A DNA stretch of 64,000 bases from Nemophila menziesii (lineage: Eukaryota; Streptophyta; Magnoliopsida; Boraginales; Hydrophyllaceae): contig JARWIR010000039.1 in NCBI GenBank assembly GCA_029959085.1, positions 1,364,001 through 1,428,000 of the forward strand, written 5' to 3'. Position numbers and translations under genes: made by a program. Of the stretch, positions 44,560-55,282 are shown in pieces (within the stretch, counting starts at the first letter, position 1; every line of letters starts with the position of its first letter). Under the pieces are notes generated by a model, which worked only from the letters and a program-made list of their open reading frames with translations, was not told where the DNA came from and did no database searches.

Positions 44560-45837
44560 TCTCGATAACCAGGCAATCATTCCATCTAGCTGTCAATGGA
44601 TTTTCAAAGCCGCAAACTAGTTCACGGCAGTCGCTGAAGATTGTAGTTGTTTTATTGGCCTCTTGTTTTACAATATTGTGTGCTTCTTAAAATGCTAGAG
44701 CTTCACTCTCTATCGCATATTTGCACCCAACTTTTTTGCACTATGTTGTATAATCACATCAATATTTTTTAATGAGATCGCCGTGATATTTGCCTGCTCC
44801 CATTCATATTTATAGAATGAATAAAAAACTCTTCTTTTCGTGTCTGGATATTGTATTTGTTGGTTATCAAAATTTTCATCGATGTTAACTCCTCTACCTT
44901 GTATATTTCAATCCGTTCCAAATTACTCACTCATTAGGGTGTATGTACCGTTAAACACAATAGATTCATTCCATTGAACTCCCCCATACACACCTTTTAT
45001 TCAAAGTTTCCAAATTTGGTAAATTGAAACTAACACAAAAGTAATAACAATTTTCCTCTCCTATCCTCCATCATTAAAGCTTTTCACAATTTTAACCAGT
45101 CAATCTGCAATGCTATCATTCATGTGGCTAGCAATTTTAATTTGCAAAATTGATATAGTCATATATGCTCTACGGATGAGACATTTGAGAAACAAATGTT
45201 CCACATCTTACATTTCCCCACCACATCTCTCAAATTCTGGTGAAATTGCACATTTCCGATTGAGCATATTTTTCCTTGTTGGTATAGTATTTTTATTAAC
45301 CGAATATATGCACTTTAGTCGGTATATTTGAGTCCCATACATATTTCCATACAATTCTATCAACTTGCAAGGCCTGTGTAGATGATTGTGCCTGAGAAGT
45401 TCAAAAAAATTGTTGTGATACTCTCATAGCGTGATTTAGTTGTATAATTTCCAAACTTATTCCCAGGCCAAATCAATTTATCACTTTCTTATTCCTTATA
45501 AACATGCATTCTTTCAACATAACTAACAACTGGAGATAGAAACCATTTGTATAACACCATAGTATCCTATCCATCTCCCTGTAAACTAATAAGTTTTGAA
45601 ATCCATTTTGTCGAACAATCTTGCAGTTTTTCCACTGACAAAGATCTTGGGAGCCAACATAACTTCTAGATGTCGATGTCTTACCATTAGCTATAATACA
45701 TGAGCAGCCATTTTTAATGTCATCTCTTCCCGTTATGAGACTCCTCATTGCCCAAGACATCCCTTACTTTTAGCTTCCCAACAGGTGGAATTTAGATGGT
45801 AAAAATCCTCTAATAATCCCTGCAGCGCTACTTTTTT
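44560..45837 (-). mobile_element. LINE, 3' half (zinc-binding RT end and RNase H)
   Basis: On the minus strand: a segment SWAMRSLITGRDDIKNG with IANGK (near 45720-45760) typical of the region after plant LINE RT; a zf-RVT-like segment with PTRKNMLNRK, CGG and DVEHLFLKC (45160-45300); and an RNase H-like end with EALAF and IFSDCRELVCGFE (44590-44710). Frames are broken. It ends against G gag at 45837. It cannot be the same copy as 34927-37230, because the order of the halves is wrong for one minus-strand element. Confidence 0.72.
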
Positions 45838-46743
45838 TGTAACTTCCACCTCGGATAGGTGTTCTCACGGTGTTCCAACCCATCTCATTCTTCACTATTC
45901 TATTCAAAATAACCTTAGCATGAACTGGTTGTACCTGTAAGAATCCACCACCACAAAGCACGTCTAAATCTTTTCTTTATTGCCCATCAAGGCCTTTATA
46001 GAATATCTTCAATTGTTGTTGTTCTGTAAGGCCATGATCATGAACTCTTCTTAAACATATTTGAATCTTGACCAACACCTACCCAAAGTCTCGTCTTGTT
46101 CTTGCTCAAAGAAAGTTAGAGCAATCTGTGCATCTAATCTCATGTTGGTTGGGTAGTATCTATCGAAAAATGCAGTTTGCAACACATCCCAAGTAGTAAT
46201 CGATCCAGACTCTTGAGAATCATGCCATTCACTTGCTCTATCTATCACAAAATATCTAAAATTTGCAAAATACATCAGATCTCTTGTCACTCCTTGTGTA
46301 ATATAGGAGTCAAAAATTTGGATGAACTTCTGTACCGTACGAATTGGATCTTCTCCAGGTGCTCCTCGGAAATTGACATAATTCTAAAATCGAGATAACA
46401 TAATGGGATCGGGTCTGTATCTCGCGACATTAATATTTGCAGGACCAATTCCAAGGGCAGGAGCTCGATATGGAGCTTGTTCAGAACCATTGATGAACCA
46501 CGGATAGTTAATAACTGGAGTTTGAACTTGTGGAACAAGAGGAGGATTAATCTCGTGTTCTTTATCCATTCCTCTCTCACTAATTTCACCTATTTTTCCT
46601 TTGCTTTTGCTTCATTCTTTCTTTTGTTTGCTTCTCGAACTAGGATTTTGAGATTCTCAAGGATCTTGGGATCTTCGAGCATATACCAAACCTGTAAACC
46701 TGAGAAAGAACGAACAAACCAAAGCGTAAAACTGAAAAAATAA
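45838..46743 (-). pseudogene. gag N-terminal half of element G
   Basis: Nearly the same as F gag (55283-58696): ARYRPDPIMLSRF, DRASEWHDSQESGSITTW, AAFFDRYYPTNMRLDAQ-like and LCGGGFLQVQPVHAK. It has frame breaks at about 46050, 46290 and 45961. It keeps the uninterrupted sequence around ATTCACTTGCTCTATC (46225-46240), which proves the empty site for the solo LTR in F. Confidence 0.85.
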
Positions 46744-46790
46744 AATAACAATTAAACTACTAAAGATTAACACTGGGGTCACAAGCTACC

Positions 46791-46808
46791 GTCACCGCAG
46801 CGGCGCCA
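46791..46808 (-). other. Primer binding site of element G
   Basis: TGGCGCCGCTGCGGTGAC on the minus strand, 6 nt from the LTR end, a slightly damaged tRNA-Asp-type site. Confidence 0.8.
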
Positions 46809-46814
46809 AAAACT

Positions 46815-48798
46815 TGGTGGGTGCTGGGGTGTTATAAAATTAATGTGATAAATAAAAGAAACCACAATACCGCAAGTGCACGGTTGTCAAAGTAATATCT
46901 GATACATCGGGTTTCGTTCTCAGGGACATATTAGGTTCAACTCAAGTATTAATCAAGTAGTAAGAATAATTGTTTAACAGAAAAATAAAATAAAAGATTT
47001 TTGTTTGGTTTTTTAAATTTAAAAGATGCAATAAAATAAAGTATACTTAAAATAAATAACTGAAAAGAAATAATGCAAATAAAAAGACTAACATTAGAGA
47101 TGAGAGATACTTGAGTCTCGCAAGGAATCCACCTAATTAACGTAACCTATGCTTTCTATAAGGGTAGAATTGGTATTATAATATTAGTAGGGACTCTAAT
47201 ATCTCCTAGCCCCCTGTCGGGTGGACCTAGGACTATCCTAAAGTACTATAAACCTCTATATGGGCGTGTATGCCTCTTCGGATGATATGTATTTACCTCT
47301 TTGTCTATGTAATTAGTTAAGCCTGTCGGCTATGCTGTAGATATCGCCGCCTAGGCGCCGTCTAGGCGTCAACTCCCCCCTCAACCGCTTACGCCTAGTA
47401 AAAATGCTAGGCATTTTTGCCCAACGCCTTAGTCGCCGTGGAAGAGGCGCCTAGCCCGCCTAGGCACCGATTAATGGTAAAAACTTGCCGCCTAGGCCCT
47501 CCATTAAATATATTTTACTCTCGGAAATTCTTGAATTGATATTATAACTCTAATTTTAGTATTTTTCATATTCAATATAGTGGTGTTAGATGAATTTTAT
47601 GACTTAAATAGATAAAATTATCATAATTATACACGCGTATTACTAAATATATAAAATTACATAGCAGAATTCAAAACCGCGTAATCCCGAATAGGCCCCG
47701 CGTAGTCCCTCCTAGGCGCTAGGCCGCGGAACCGAGATCTACAGCATAGCCTGTCGGTCAATAACGGACATTACACGGGTATTACCTAAGTTTGTATTCA
47801 AACCCCCCTGTCGGATGATCACTTCTGCCACTAAAGTGAATAGCCCAAATACTAAAAGCTAATTCTAGTTGCGCGGAAAAGAAATAGTAATTAAGAACAA
47901 AGTAATATCAAATATATATGACTCAATTCAATTTAAATTATAACAATCACAAATTCAAAACATAGATTAAATTAATTAAGGGTCATCCCTTTATTGTGAT
48001 TCTTAAGTATATGAAAGTTTAGCTCATAATGAAATTAAATAAAAAGAAGTCACAATTCAATTATAGAAAAGAAAATAGATAACCTAAAGGCTTGGTTGGT
48101 TGTTGTTGGAAGAACAGAATTCCTCCGTCTCTAGCTTTGCCTTTGCCTTCTTGCTCTGACTTGAAAACATGAAGCCTCTGATGTAATTCTCTGAAGTGTG
48201 TGTAAAAAGGAGACTAAAGGGTCTATTTATACTAGTAAAAACGAATTAGGGTTTAGGTTAAGAGGATTAGATCAAATTATAAAAAGCCCAAACTCATCTT
48301 CTTCTTTAAATCCCGTAACTGGTGTGTAGCCTTTAGTAAAATGGATGCAAATTTTGCATAACAACTCCAAATGGGCTTATTCAACTTGGAGAATCTTCCT
48401 AACTCAATAGGGAATCAAACCATGTTTCATTGTCCAAGGCTAAATCCTCTCCTAAGCAGCCCAAAAACAGCAATCTTTAATAGCCTTTCAGATCTGCAAC
48501 TTCTTCAATTAAGTTCTTGGAAATTCTTTTCTTGCCTTTAGCTCCTCCACTTGATCTATGACTTTAATTCTCACTTCCCCTCCTTGTATTGGTTCTCCAT
48601 AGAATCATGAACCTACTAAATTTGTACTAAAAATAAACAAATTTACGCACAAAAGCTCTAAAAATGCAAATAGTCTAATTCCAAGGGGAGAAAGTGCAGT
48701 ATGACGAAATAAGCATAAAAGTCTATCAAATAAGTCAAATATTCACCTAAACTGATGTCTCCTAAGGGCTAATATTTAGAACAAATAGGGAGAAATCA
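46815..48798 (-). repeat. Type 3 LTR shared by elements F and G
   Basis: On the minus strand it runs from TGATTTCTCCC (48798) to CACCCACCA (46815). To its right are F's polypurine tract and 3' UTR; to its left are G's primer site and gag. Without the 428 bp of MITE plus duplication it is 1556 bp. The U5 stem ACAACCG/CGGT-TTGT lies at about 46864-46887. Confidence 0.9.
47330..47749. mobile_element. hAT-like MITE, copy 1
   Basis: 420 bp. Terminal inverted repeats are CTATGCTGTAGATATCG / CTATGCTGTAGATCTCG (16 of 17). The target duplication CCTGTCGG is perfect (47322-47329 and 47750-47757); 8 bp points to the hAT superfamily. CGCCTAGGCG-type palindromes are clustered near both ends (47347-47480 and 47711-47727), as expected for transposase-binding sites. 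No coding capacity. Confidence 0.93.
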
Positions 48799-48834
48799 AG
48801 ACCCCAAACTCAAACCTTTGTCGTCCCGACAAAG
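48799..48834 (-). other. Pre-PPT hairpin and polypurine tract of element F
   Basis: On the minus strand CTTTGTCGGGACGACAAAG (48816-48834, perfect 8-bp stem) is followed by TGAGTTTGGGG (48802-48812) and the LTR. Confidence 0.78.
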
Positions 48835-50289
48835 TAAAATAAAAACAAAGGCCTTTAGGTGAACGCAGAAGGTAGAATCTAGTAAATATACCCAAAGCAC
48901 AACTTAAAACAAATCTCATATAGTATGATCTAGGAATTAATATACACATACACATGTCATGCAAAATCAAACAAAAAATAATATCAATCCAAAATTAATT
49001 TCACAATGATAGAAGGTTACGCTTAGTACTTAGCTTAAGATGGTGGCTATAGGGTGTTCATCGATCCTTATTTGCTTTGAACGCTCCACTTAGCATAGTA
49101 CCTATCAGTTGAATTATAAAATCACTATGTATCTAGGAATCACGAGGACTTTACAGTTTTAATATAGGCTTAGGGACGGTATGGTATGTATATTTGGTAA
49201 ATTTGAAGTGAGCTTTTGGCTCGATTCTCACTTACCATCAACAAACTGTCCAAGAGCTTGAGTTTACACTCGTTCTCACTCAACCCATTTGACGCACTAA
49301 TTTAGCGTCCCCAGATTAACCCAATAAGCACTGAAGATGATTCACATAAAAATTTCCTCTTTGCCGGTTCAAATATGTGTATTCTTTTCATATGAAAGTT
49401 CTTTTTTCTTTATTTTGTATAGCTATGACTCTCTTTTTGATGTTGAGATATCATGCTATTTTTTTCATAGATTTTTTTCTTTTCATAACTTTTCATATAT
49501 TTTCTCTTACCACGGCAAAGGGTTACAATATAATCACTGTGATACATCATCAAAATAGAATAGAGCACAATTGATAAGCTCCAAAAATCCCAACCCAATA
49601 ATATCTCCCATAATAGTGGACCCACCACCCCAAACTCAAGCTCAAGACATGAAGTCTCAGGATCGTGATTCAAGTGCGGGTCATATGGAAATGCCTAATA
49701 AACTAAAGGTAAATTGTCTTATAATTGGCGACAAAAGAAAGGCTTAAAGGCTAAAAATGGGGCAAAGAAGGATATAATTAATTCAGGAATAGAAGGCCAA
49801 AAAGGATTCAAAGGGCTTACAAAGAACTCCCTCTATCATTTTCCTATTTACACAACTTGCCTCTAATTCATACCTAAGTGGGTTCTATACTCATCCAGAT
49901 CTCACGTTCTACAAACCACTAATTTTCCTTAAGTACAAGTTTACTTCTTTTGCATTGTTCATTAATTCTTCCTATCAATTACCTTATGTTTGCATGCAAT
50001 CAAAGTGCGTTTTACATTAATTCCTAAAGTCAACTATTTTCTATCATAAATTCATAAAAAGCATGCTTGATGGGGACATTTAAAATACTCTACAGTCAAA
50101 CACAACCCTTAGATCAATTTTATTGAAAGCATGTAAAACAAATAACACAAAAGTTTGGATGAGGCAACGAACCCCACCCCAAACTCAAAAATGAGTCGTG
50201 TCCCCACGAGTCGGAAAAGACTTAGTAAAGCAAATAAATTAATAAAACAAATGAGAAAAGGATAGGAAAACGTATTCGAACCAGCACGA
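48835..50289 (-). other. 3' UTR of element F
   Basis: No gene. GGGA-loop stem at 50193-50212 (one mismatch), PPT-like motifs at 49628 and 50177, and the inverted repeat CTTTGCCG (49359-49366) / CGGCAAAG (49513-49520) around a purine-rich stretch on the minus strand. Order as in B, D and E. Confidence 0.68.
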
Positions 50290-50555
50290 AACTGGTTTCC
50301 ATGGTTGCGGTTAGGTTGAGCTCCTCTTGTTGCGTAGGTGGCATGGTGAACATTGCTCACTCCACGTAATATGTTTTTCATAGGCTCCAACTCTTTTGTG
50401 ACTTTTCCTATGGTTGTCAACACCTCGTCATGTTTAACCTCCAAAATTCTCATTCTTTCAACTACATCTCTTTCAACACCAAAACTAATAATAGGTTCTT
50501 CAACTTCTTATCTTTTTCCTCTTCATGGTATTTTTGACATCCCAATCTTTGTCAT
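50290..50555 (-). pseudogene. 3' ORF of element F, internally deleted
   Basis: ATG at 50555 starts MTKIGMSKIP, followed by a stop, and then the coiled-coil end (VTKELEPMKNILRGVSNVH). It has the same large internal deletion as element E, at the same place. PPT-like motif 2 (50565-50575) precedes the ATG by 9 nt. Confidence 0.75.
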
Positions 50556-50940
50556 CTCAATGAACCCCAAACTCAAAACTTCAAATATTGAAAAACTGGA
50601 GAAGAGATTTGAATTGGGATGTTTTGAGGATTTTTGATGAAGGATTATGGTGATATATGAGATGGGTAACGATTATGTAGTGGATTTGGAAGGTTTAATG
50701 AATAGGATTAAGGCTTATATGAAGAGGCTTAAGGTTGAAGAGAAGATTCCTTTGTGTTCTTGAAGGATTTGATGTTAGATGTGTGTTTGGAATGGAATAG
50801 GAGGAAGGATTGAATGTTATTGGGTGTTTTAGTGGTGTGGTGTAGGTATATAATGGGTTAGAGGTCGTTCATAATGATAACTTGCAGGAGAGGCTAGGTT
50901 AAAAAGGAGGAAACTAGGGTTCTAATAAGATTTTGGTAAA
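50556..50940 (-). other. Leader before the 3' ORF of F
   Basis: On the minus strand a C/A/T-rich leader, homologous to 28325-28718 of element E. No gene. Confidence 0.5.
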
Positions 50941-50957
50941 AATCCCGCTGGTTGGGC

Positions 50958-51300
50958 TGACATACCAGTTAGATGACCGGCTAGCCGATCCCAACGAGCA
51001 CTTCTCGGCAAAGATCCCGTCTCAGAATCCCATGGCATTGGGGGTCTTTTTTTTCGACACAGTGGGCCGGCATACCGGTCAGAAGACCGGCTAGCCGATC
51101 CCAGCAAAGTTCGCTTCGGCAAAAAACCCGATTCCAAAAACCCGTGGCCACTTGTTCCTTCGTCGTCTTACCGCTCCCTTGACCGGTATACCGGTCAGGC
51201 ATTATAGTTTATCTTTTCGTCTCGTCAAAATACCCGATTCCAAGACCCGTGGCCCCTGATTTTCCCCTCCGGTATACTGGAGATTTCGGCGGTATACCGG
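50958..51300 (-). repeat. Palindrome cluster of element F
   Basis: Five copies: TGACATACCAGT 50958 (decayed), CCGGCATACCGG 51067, CCGGTATACCGG 51183 (perfect), CCGGTATACTGG 51269 and GCGGTATACCGG 51289. GACCGGCTAGCCGATC occurs next to two of them, as in E. Confidence 0.82.
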
Positions 51301-51482
51301 TCAGTTCTGCAGATTTTTCCTTTTCAATCCTTAGCACCCCAAACTCAGTTCCTGCACCATTTAACACACTACCTTTCTCATTTCTTTTAATAGTAAACAC
51401 TAAGACACGATACTAATTTATAATTATACACTAGGAATTGAAAAACATAAAGCAATAAACTAATATACAATTGAAATAGTTT

Positions 51483-51516
51483 TGTTTAACGTCATTAAGC
51501 TCGACGGGTTACCTCT
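51483..51516 (-). other. Post-pol hairpin of element F
   Basis: On the minus strand GAGGTAACC, then CGTC-GAGCTTAAT-GACG and TTAAACAAAAC, about 15 nt after the pol stop at 51522-51524. Confidence 0.6.
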
Positions 51517-51521
51517 CGCAT

Positions 51522-52826
51522 CTATTCGGCTTCAAAGAGGTACATGACCTCCCCAGGATGTGGATCTACCATGCGATTAGTATCCTCGCCTACATGATAA
51601 AGTTTCAACCGATGTCCATTCACCATGAAGGTGCGTTGCTCGGCTGGGTTTTCAATTTCTATAGCTCCATGAGGCGTAACTTTGGTCACCACAAAAGGAC
51701 CAGACCACTTTGATCTCTACTTACCCGGATAATTGTTGAACTTGGAGTTATACTTGAGGACCATTTGTCCAACTTTGAAATTATTTTCACGAATGCAATT
51801 ATCATGCCACCTCTTTGTCTTTTCTTTGTAAAGTTTAGCATTCTCATAGGCATGAAATCGATACTCATCAAGTTCATTCAGTTTCATCATACGATTCTCC
51901 GCGGCTAAAGTAGGATCCATATTCATCTCCGCTATCGCCCAATATGCACCCATTTCAAGCTCAAGAGGTAAGTGACAAGCCTTACCATAAACTATGCGAT
52001 ACGGAGATACACCAACAGGCGTCTTGAACGCAGTAAGATATGCCCTCAACGCATCATCTAATTTCATTGACCAATCCTTGCGTGTAGACCCAACAGTTTT
52101 CTCTAGAATGGATTTGATCTCTCGATTAGAGACCTCAGCTTGACCATTTGCTTGTGGATGATAAGCAGTAGATACACGATGTCTCACCCCATACTTCTCT
52201 AACATGGCCTTCAAGTATCTGTTAACAAAATATGATCCTCCATCACTAATAATAACTCTAAGCGTGACATGTCTAGTGAAGATATGTGACTTTAAGAACT
52301 TTATCACCACTCGCGAATCATTTGTTGGTAGAGCAACAACTTCTACCCATTTGGACACGTAATCAACAACTAGTAGGATGTAAAGATTTCCGTTAGATAG
52401 TACAAAGGGACCCATGAATTCAATACCCCATACATCATATATCTCAACTTCAAGAACATTATTACGTGGCATCTCATCTCTCTTAAATATATTACCAATA
52501 AACTGGCATATGTGATATTTCTTGACATATTCATGACAATCCTTATGTAAAGTAGGCCAATAAAAAGCGGATTGTAGTACCTTTGCAGTTGTACGATCAC
52601 CTTTGAAGTGTCCTCCGTATGGTGAATCGTGACAACTTGCAACCACTGACAGAATATCCATATATGGTATGCATCTTCTTACCATCTGATCATTACATGT
52701 TTTATAGAGAAAAGAATCCTCCCAAAAGAATTGTTTTTCCCGATGGATTAATCTCTTTTTCTCTTGTGAGGTAGCTCCTTGAGGGAAAGAACCACTCACA
52801 ATAAGATTGCTATATCCGCATACCAA
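51522..52826 (-). pseudogene. Integrase of element F
   Basis: A long open frame (51717-52826) with the zinc region [15 protein letters not shown], but KKYHICQ replaces C-x-x-C, so one zinc Cys is lost. The first catalytic Asp is Glu (WGIEFMGPF). ISDGGSYF and [11 protein letters not shown] keep the other two. The C-terminal tail continues past a stop at 51717 to the pol stop at 51522. It is structurally complete but catalytically dead. Confidence 0.88.
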
Positions 52827-53470
52827 GGAGTTCCCATTGCATAAACTGAAAAAAAACTCTTCTCAGGAAACTCTTCTCTTACCAACTCAGGTCCCACATT
52901 ATAGACTCAGAACCTTCAAGACGCGACAAATGATCTACAACCTGATTATCACAACCCTTTCGATCTTAATCTCTAAGTCAAAATCTTGTAATAGAAGTAT
53001 CCATCTGATCAAACGTGGCTTCGCATCTTTCTTTTCCATAAGGTATTTAATCGCGGAATGGTTAGTAAACACAACGAATTTCTCCCCAAGAAGGTAGGAA
53101 CGGAATTTGTCAAATGCATACACAACAGCTAGTAATTCCTTCTCAGTCAAGGTATAATTTATTTGAGCACTTGTGAAGGTTTTTCTTGCATAGTAGATAA
53201 AATGAAATACATTTTCTTTTCTCTGACCCAGAACATCACCCGTAGCAAGATCACGAGCATCACACATAACTTCAAATAGAAGCTTCCAATCAGGAGGTAA
53301 TACAATAGGTGCAGAAATTAGCTTCTCCTTAACTTCCTTGAATGCCTTTATGCAAGCTTCATCAAAAAGGAATTTGGAGTCCTTTTCAAGTAAGTTACAC
53401 AATGGCTTAGCGATCTTAGAGAAGTCCTTAATGAAACGTCGGTAAAAACCAGCATGACCCAAAAAGCTTC
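52827..53470 (-). pseudogene. RNase H of element F
   Basis: Open over 52935-53462. It keeps CDARDLATG and [12 protein letters not shown], but the later catalytic Asp is Asn ([10 protein letters not shown]). It then shifts frame near 52960, within the connector before DHLSRLEGS. Confidence 0.85.
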
Positions 53471-54587
53471 TTACCCCTTTTACATAAATAGGAGGGGGAA
53501 GAGTCTTGATTACCTCAATCTTCGCACGATCAACTTCTAAACCAGCACTTGAAACCTTGTGACCAACACTATACCCTCACGAACCATAAAATGACACTTC
53601 TCCCAGTTCAAAACCAAATCAGTCTCCTTGCATCTAATTAGCACCTTCTCTAGGTTAGGTAAACATTTATCAGAGTTATCACCAAACACTGAAAAGTCAT
53701 CCATAAATACCTCAAGGAAATCATCGATCATGTCCCAGAAAATCGCTATCATACATCTCTGAAAAGTAGCAGGTGCATTACATAATCAAAATTTCATCCT
53801 TTGGTAGGCAAAGGTACCAAGGATCTACATATATCTGATTATATCCTGGATACCCATCCAAAAAGAAATAATATTCTCTTCCAGCTAGCTTGTCTAACAT
53901 CTGATCTATAAACGGAAGAGGGAAGTAATCTTTTCTGGTTGCCTTGTTCAACTTACGATAATCCATACACATTCTCCAACCAACAACGGATCTTGAGGGT
54001 ATGGCTTCATTCTGCTCACTCAAGATGGTAGTGGTACCGCCTTTCTTTGGTATGCATTGAACTGGAATCACCCATTCGCTACTAGCTATGGGATAAATGA
54101 TTCTCGCGTCTAGTAATTTAATAACCTCTTTCTTCACCACTTCCTTCATAGCTGGCATCAATCTTCTTTGCCCTTTGACTGAGCGTGCACTCTCATCTTC
54201 CAGAATAATTTTGTGTTGGCAATAGGAAGGACTAATACCTTTGATGTCAGCAATAGTCCAACCAATTGCCTCTTTATTAGCTCTTAGTATATGCAACAAT
54301 TTATCTTCTTGAGGACCTGTTAAAGTAGCTGAAACAATAACATGTAGAGTGTTGTTAGTACCTAAATAAGCATACCTCAAGTGTGACGGAAGCAATTTCT
54401 CTTCTAATTGCGGAGGAGATTCGATTGATGGTTTCTTTTTAGGCATTATCTCCCCCGGTTCTTGTACAGGTTCATAGGCTAGACGCCTATGCTTTGGATT
54501 TCCCGAATTTAGAGCTGCCACTAATTCTGTTAGCTCTTCCATTAACTCCGGTAAGTCAAGTGTTAGGGCCGCCTGCAAGATTTTCAT
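53471..54587 (-). pseudogene. Reverse transcriptase of element F
   Basis: 53778-54587 is open and includes the linker with NKEAIGWTIADIKGIS, KKGGTTTI, WRMCMDYRKLNKATR and FLDGYPGYNQIYVDP. Directly after YVDP about 35 bp are deleted compared with B, shifting the frame. The palm continues at 53537-53752 with the F-M-D-D site. Confidence 0.87.
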
Positions 54588-55282
54588 TAAAATTCATATA
54601 ATCAAATACCTCTTGCGTAGTTAGGTCAATTACATCCATTCGGAAACAATCTTCCTGGGATCTGGAAACTTCATGGCCCTAAACACGTTGAACTTCACCT
54701 CCTCGTCTTGGATTTGCATGGTTAATTCTCCGTTTTCTACATGAATCACAGTACGCCCCGTGGCTAGGAATGGTAGTCCCAAGATGATGGGGACATTCCT
54801 ATCTGCGTCGTATTCAAGTATAACAAAATCAACGGGAAAAATTAAAGTACCTGCCTTGACGAGGACATCTTCTATTCGCCCTCTGGATGTGCAAGGGATC
54901 TATCAGCCATTTGCAAAATCATGGAAGTCGGTCTTGCGTTTTCTATCTTCAATTTTTCGAAAATTGACTTGCGCATCAAATTGATACTCGTACCCAAATC
55001 ACATAAAGATTTTCCTTGCCACTCCTTACCAATGGGAATAGGAATCGTGAAACTCCCAGGATCAAGTAGTTTAGGTGGCAACTTGCTTTGGAATATGGCA
55101 CTACATTCTTCTAGCAATCTTATCATCTCATTCTCATGGTATGGTATTTTGTTGGTGATGGATCTCTTCAAGAATTTAACATATTTTGGCACATCTCTAA
55201 TGGCATCTAAGAATGGTATATTAATATTAAGACCTCTTACCATGTTTAAGAACTTCTGATAGTCAGCCATATCTCCTTTCAT
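54588..55282 (-). pseudogene. Protease of element F
   Basis: The active site is CDLGTSINLM (Asp and Gly kept). A 1-bp deletion at about 54883, in the HPEG motif, shifts the frame and ends the open stretch; the second half (FVILEYDADRNVP) lies in another frame to about 54600. Confidence 0.85.

Larger units (their letters stand above)
45838..48798 (-). mobile_element. Element G: 5' part of an Athila-like element
   Basis: 5' LTR (46815-48798, with a MITE inside), primer site and first half of gag, then cut by LINE sequence at 45837. The LTR is also the 3' LTR of element F. Confidence 0.85.
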
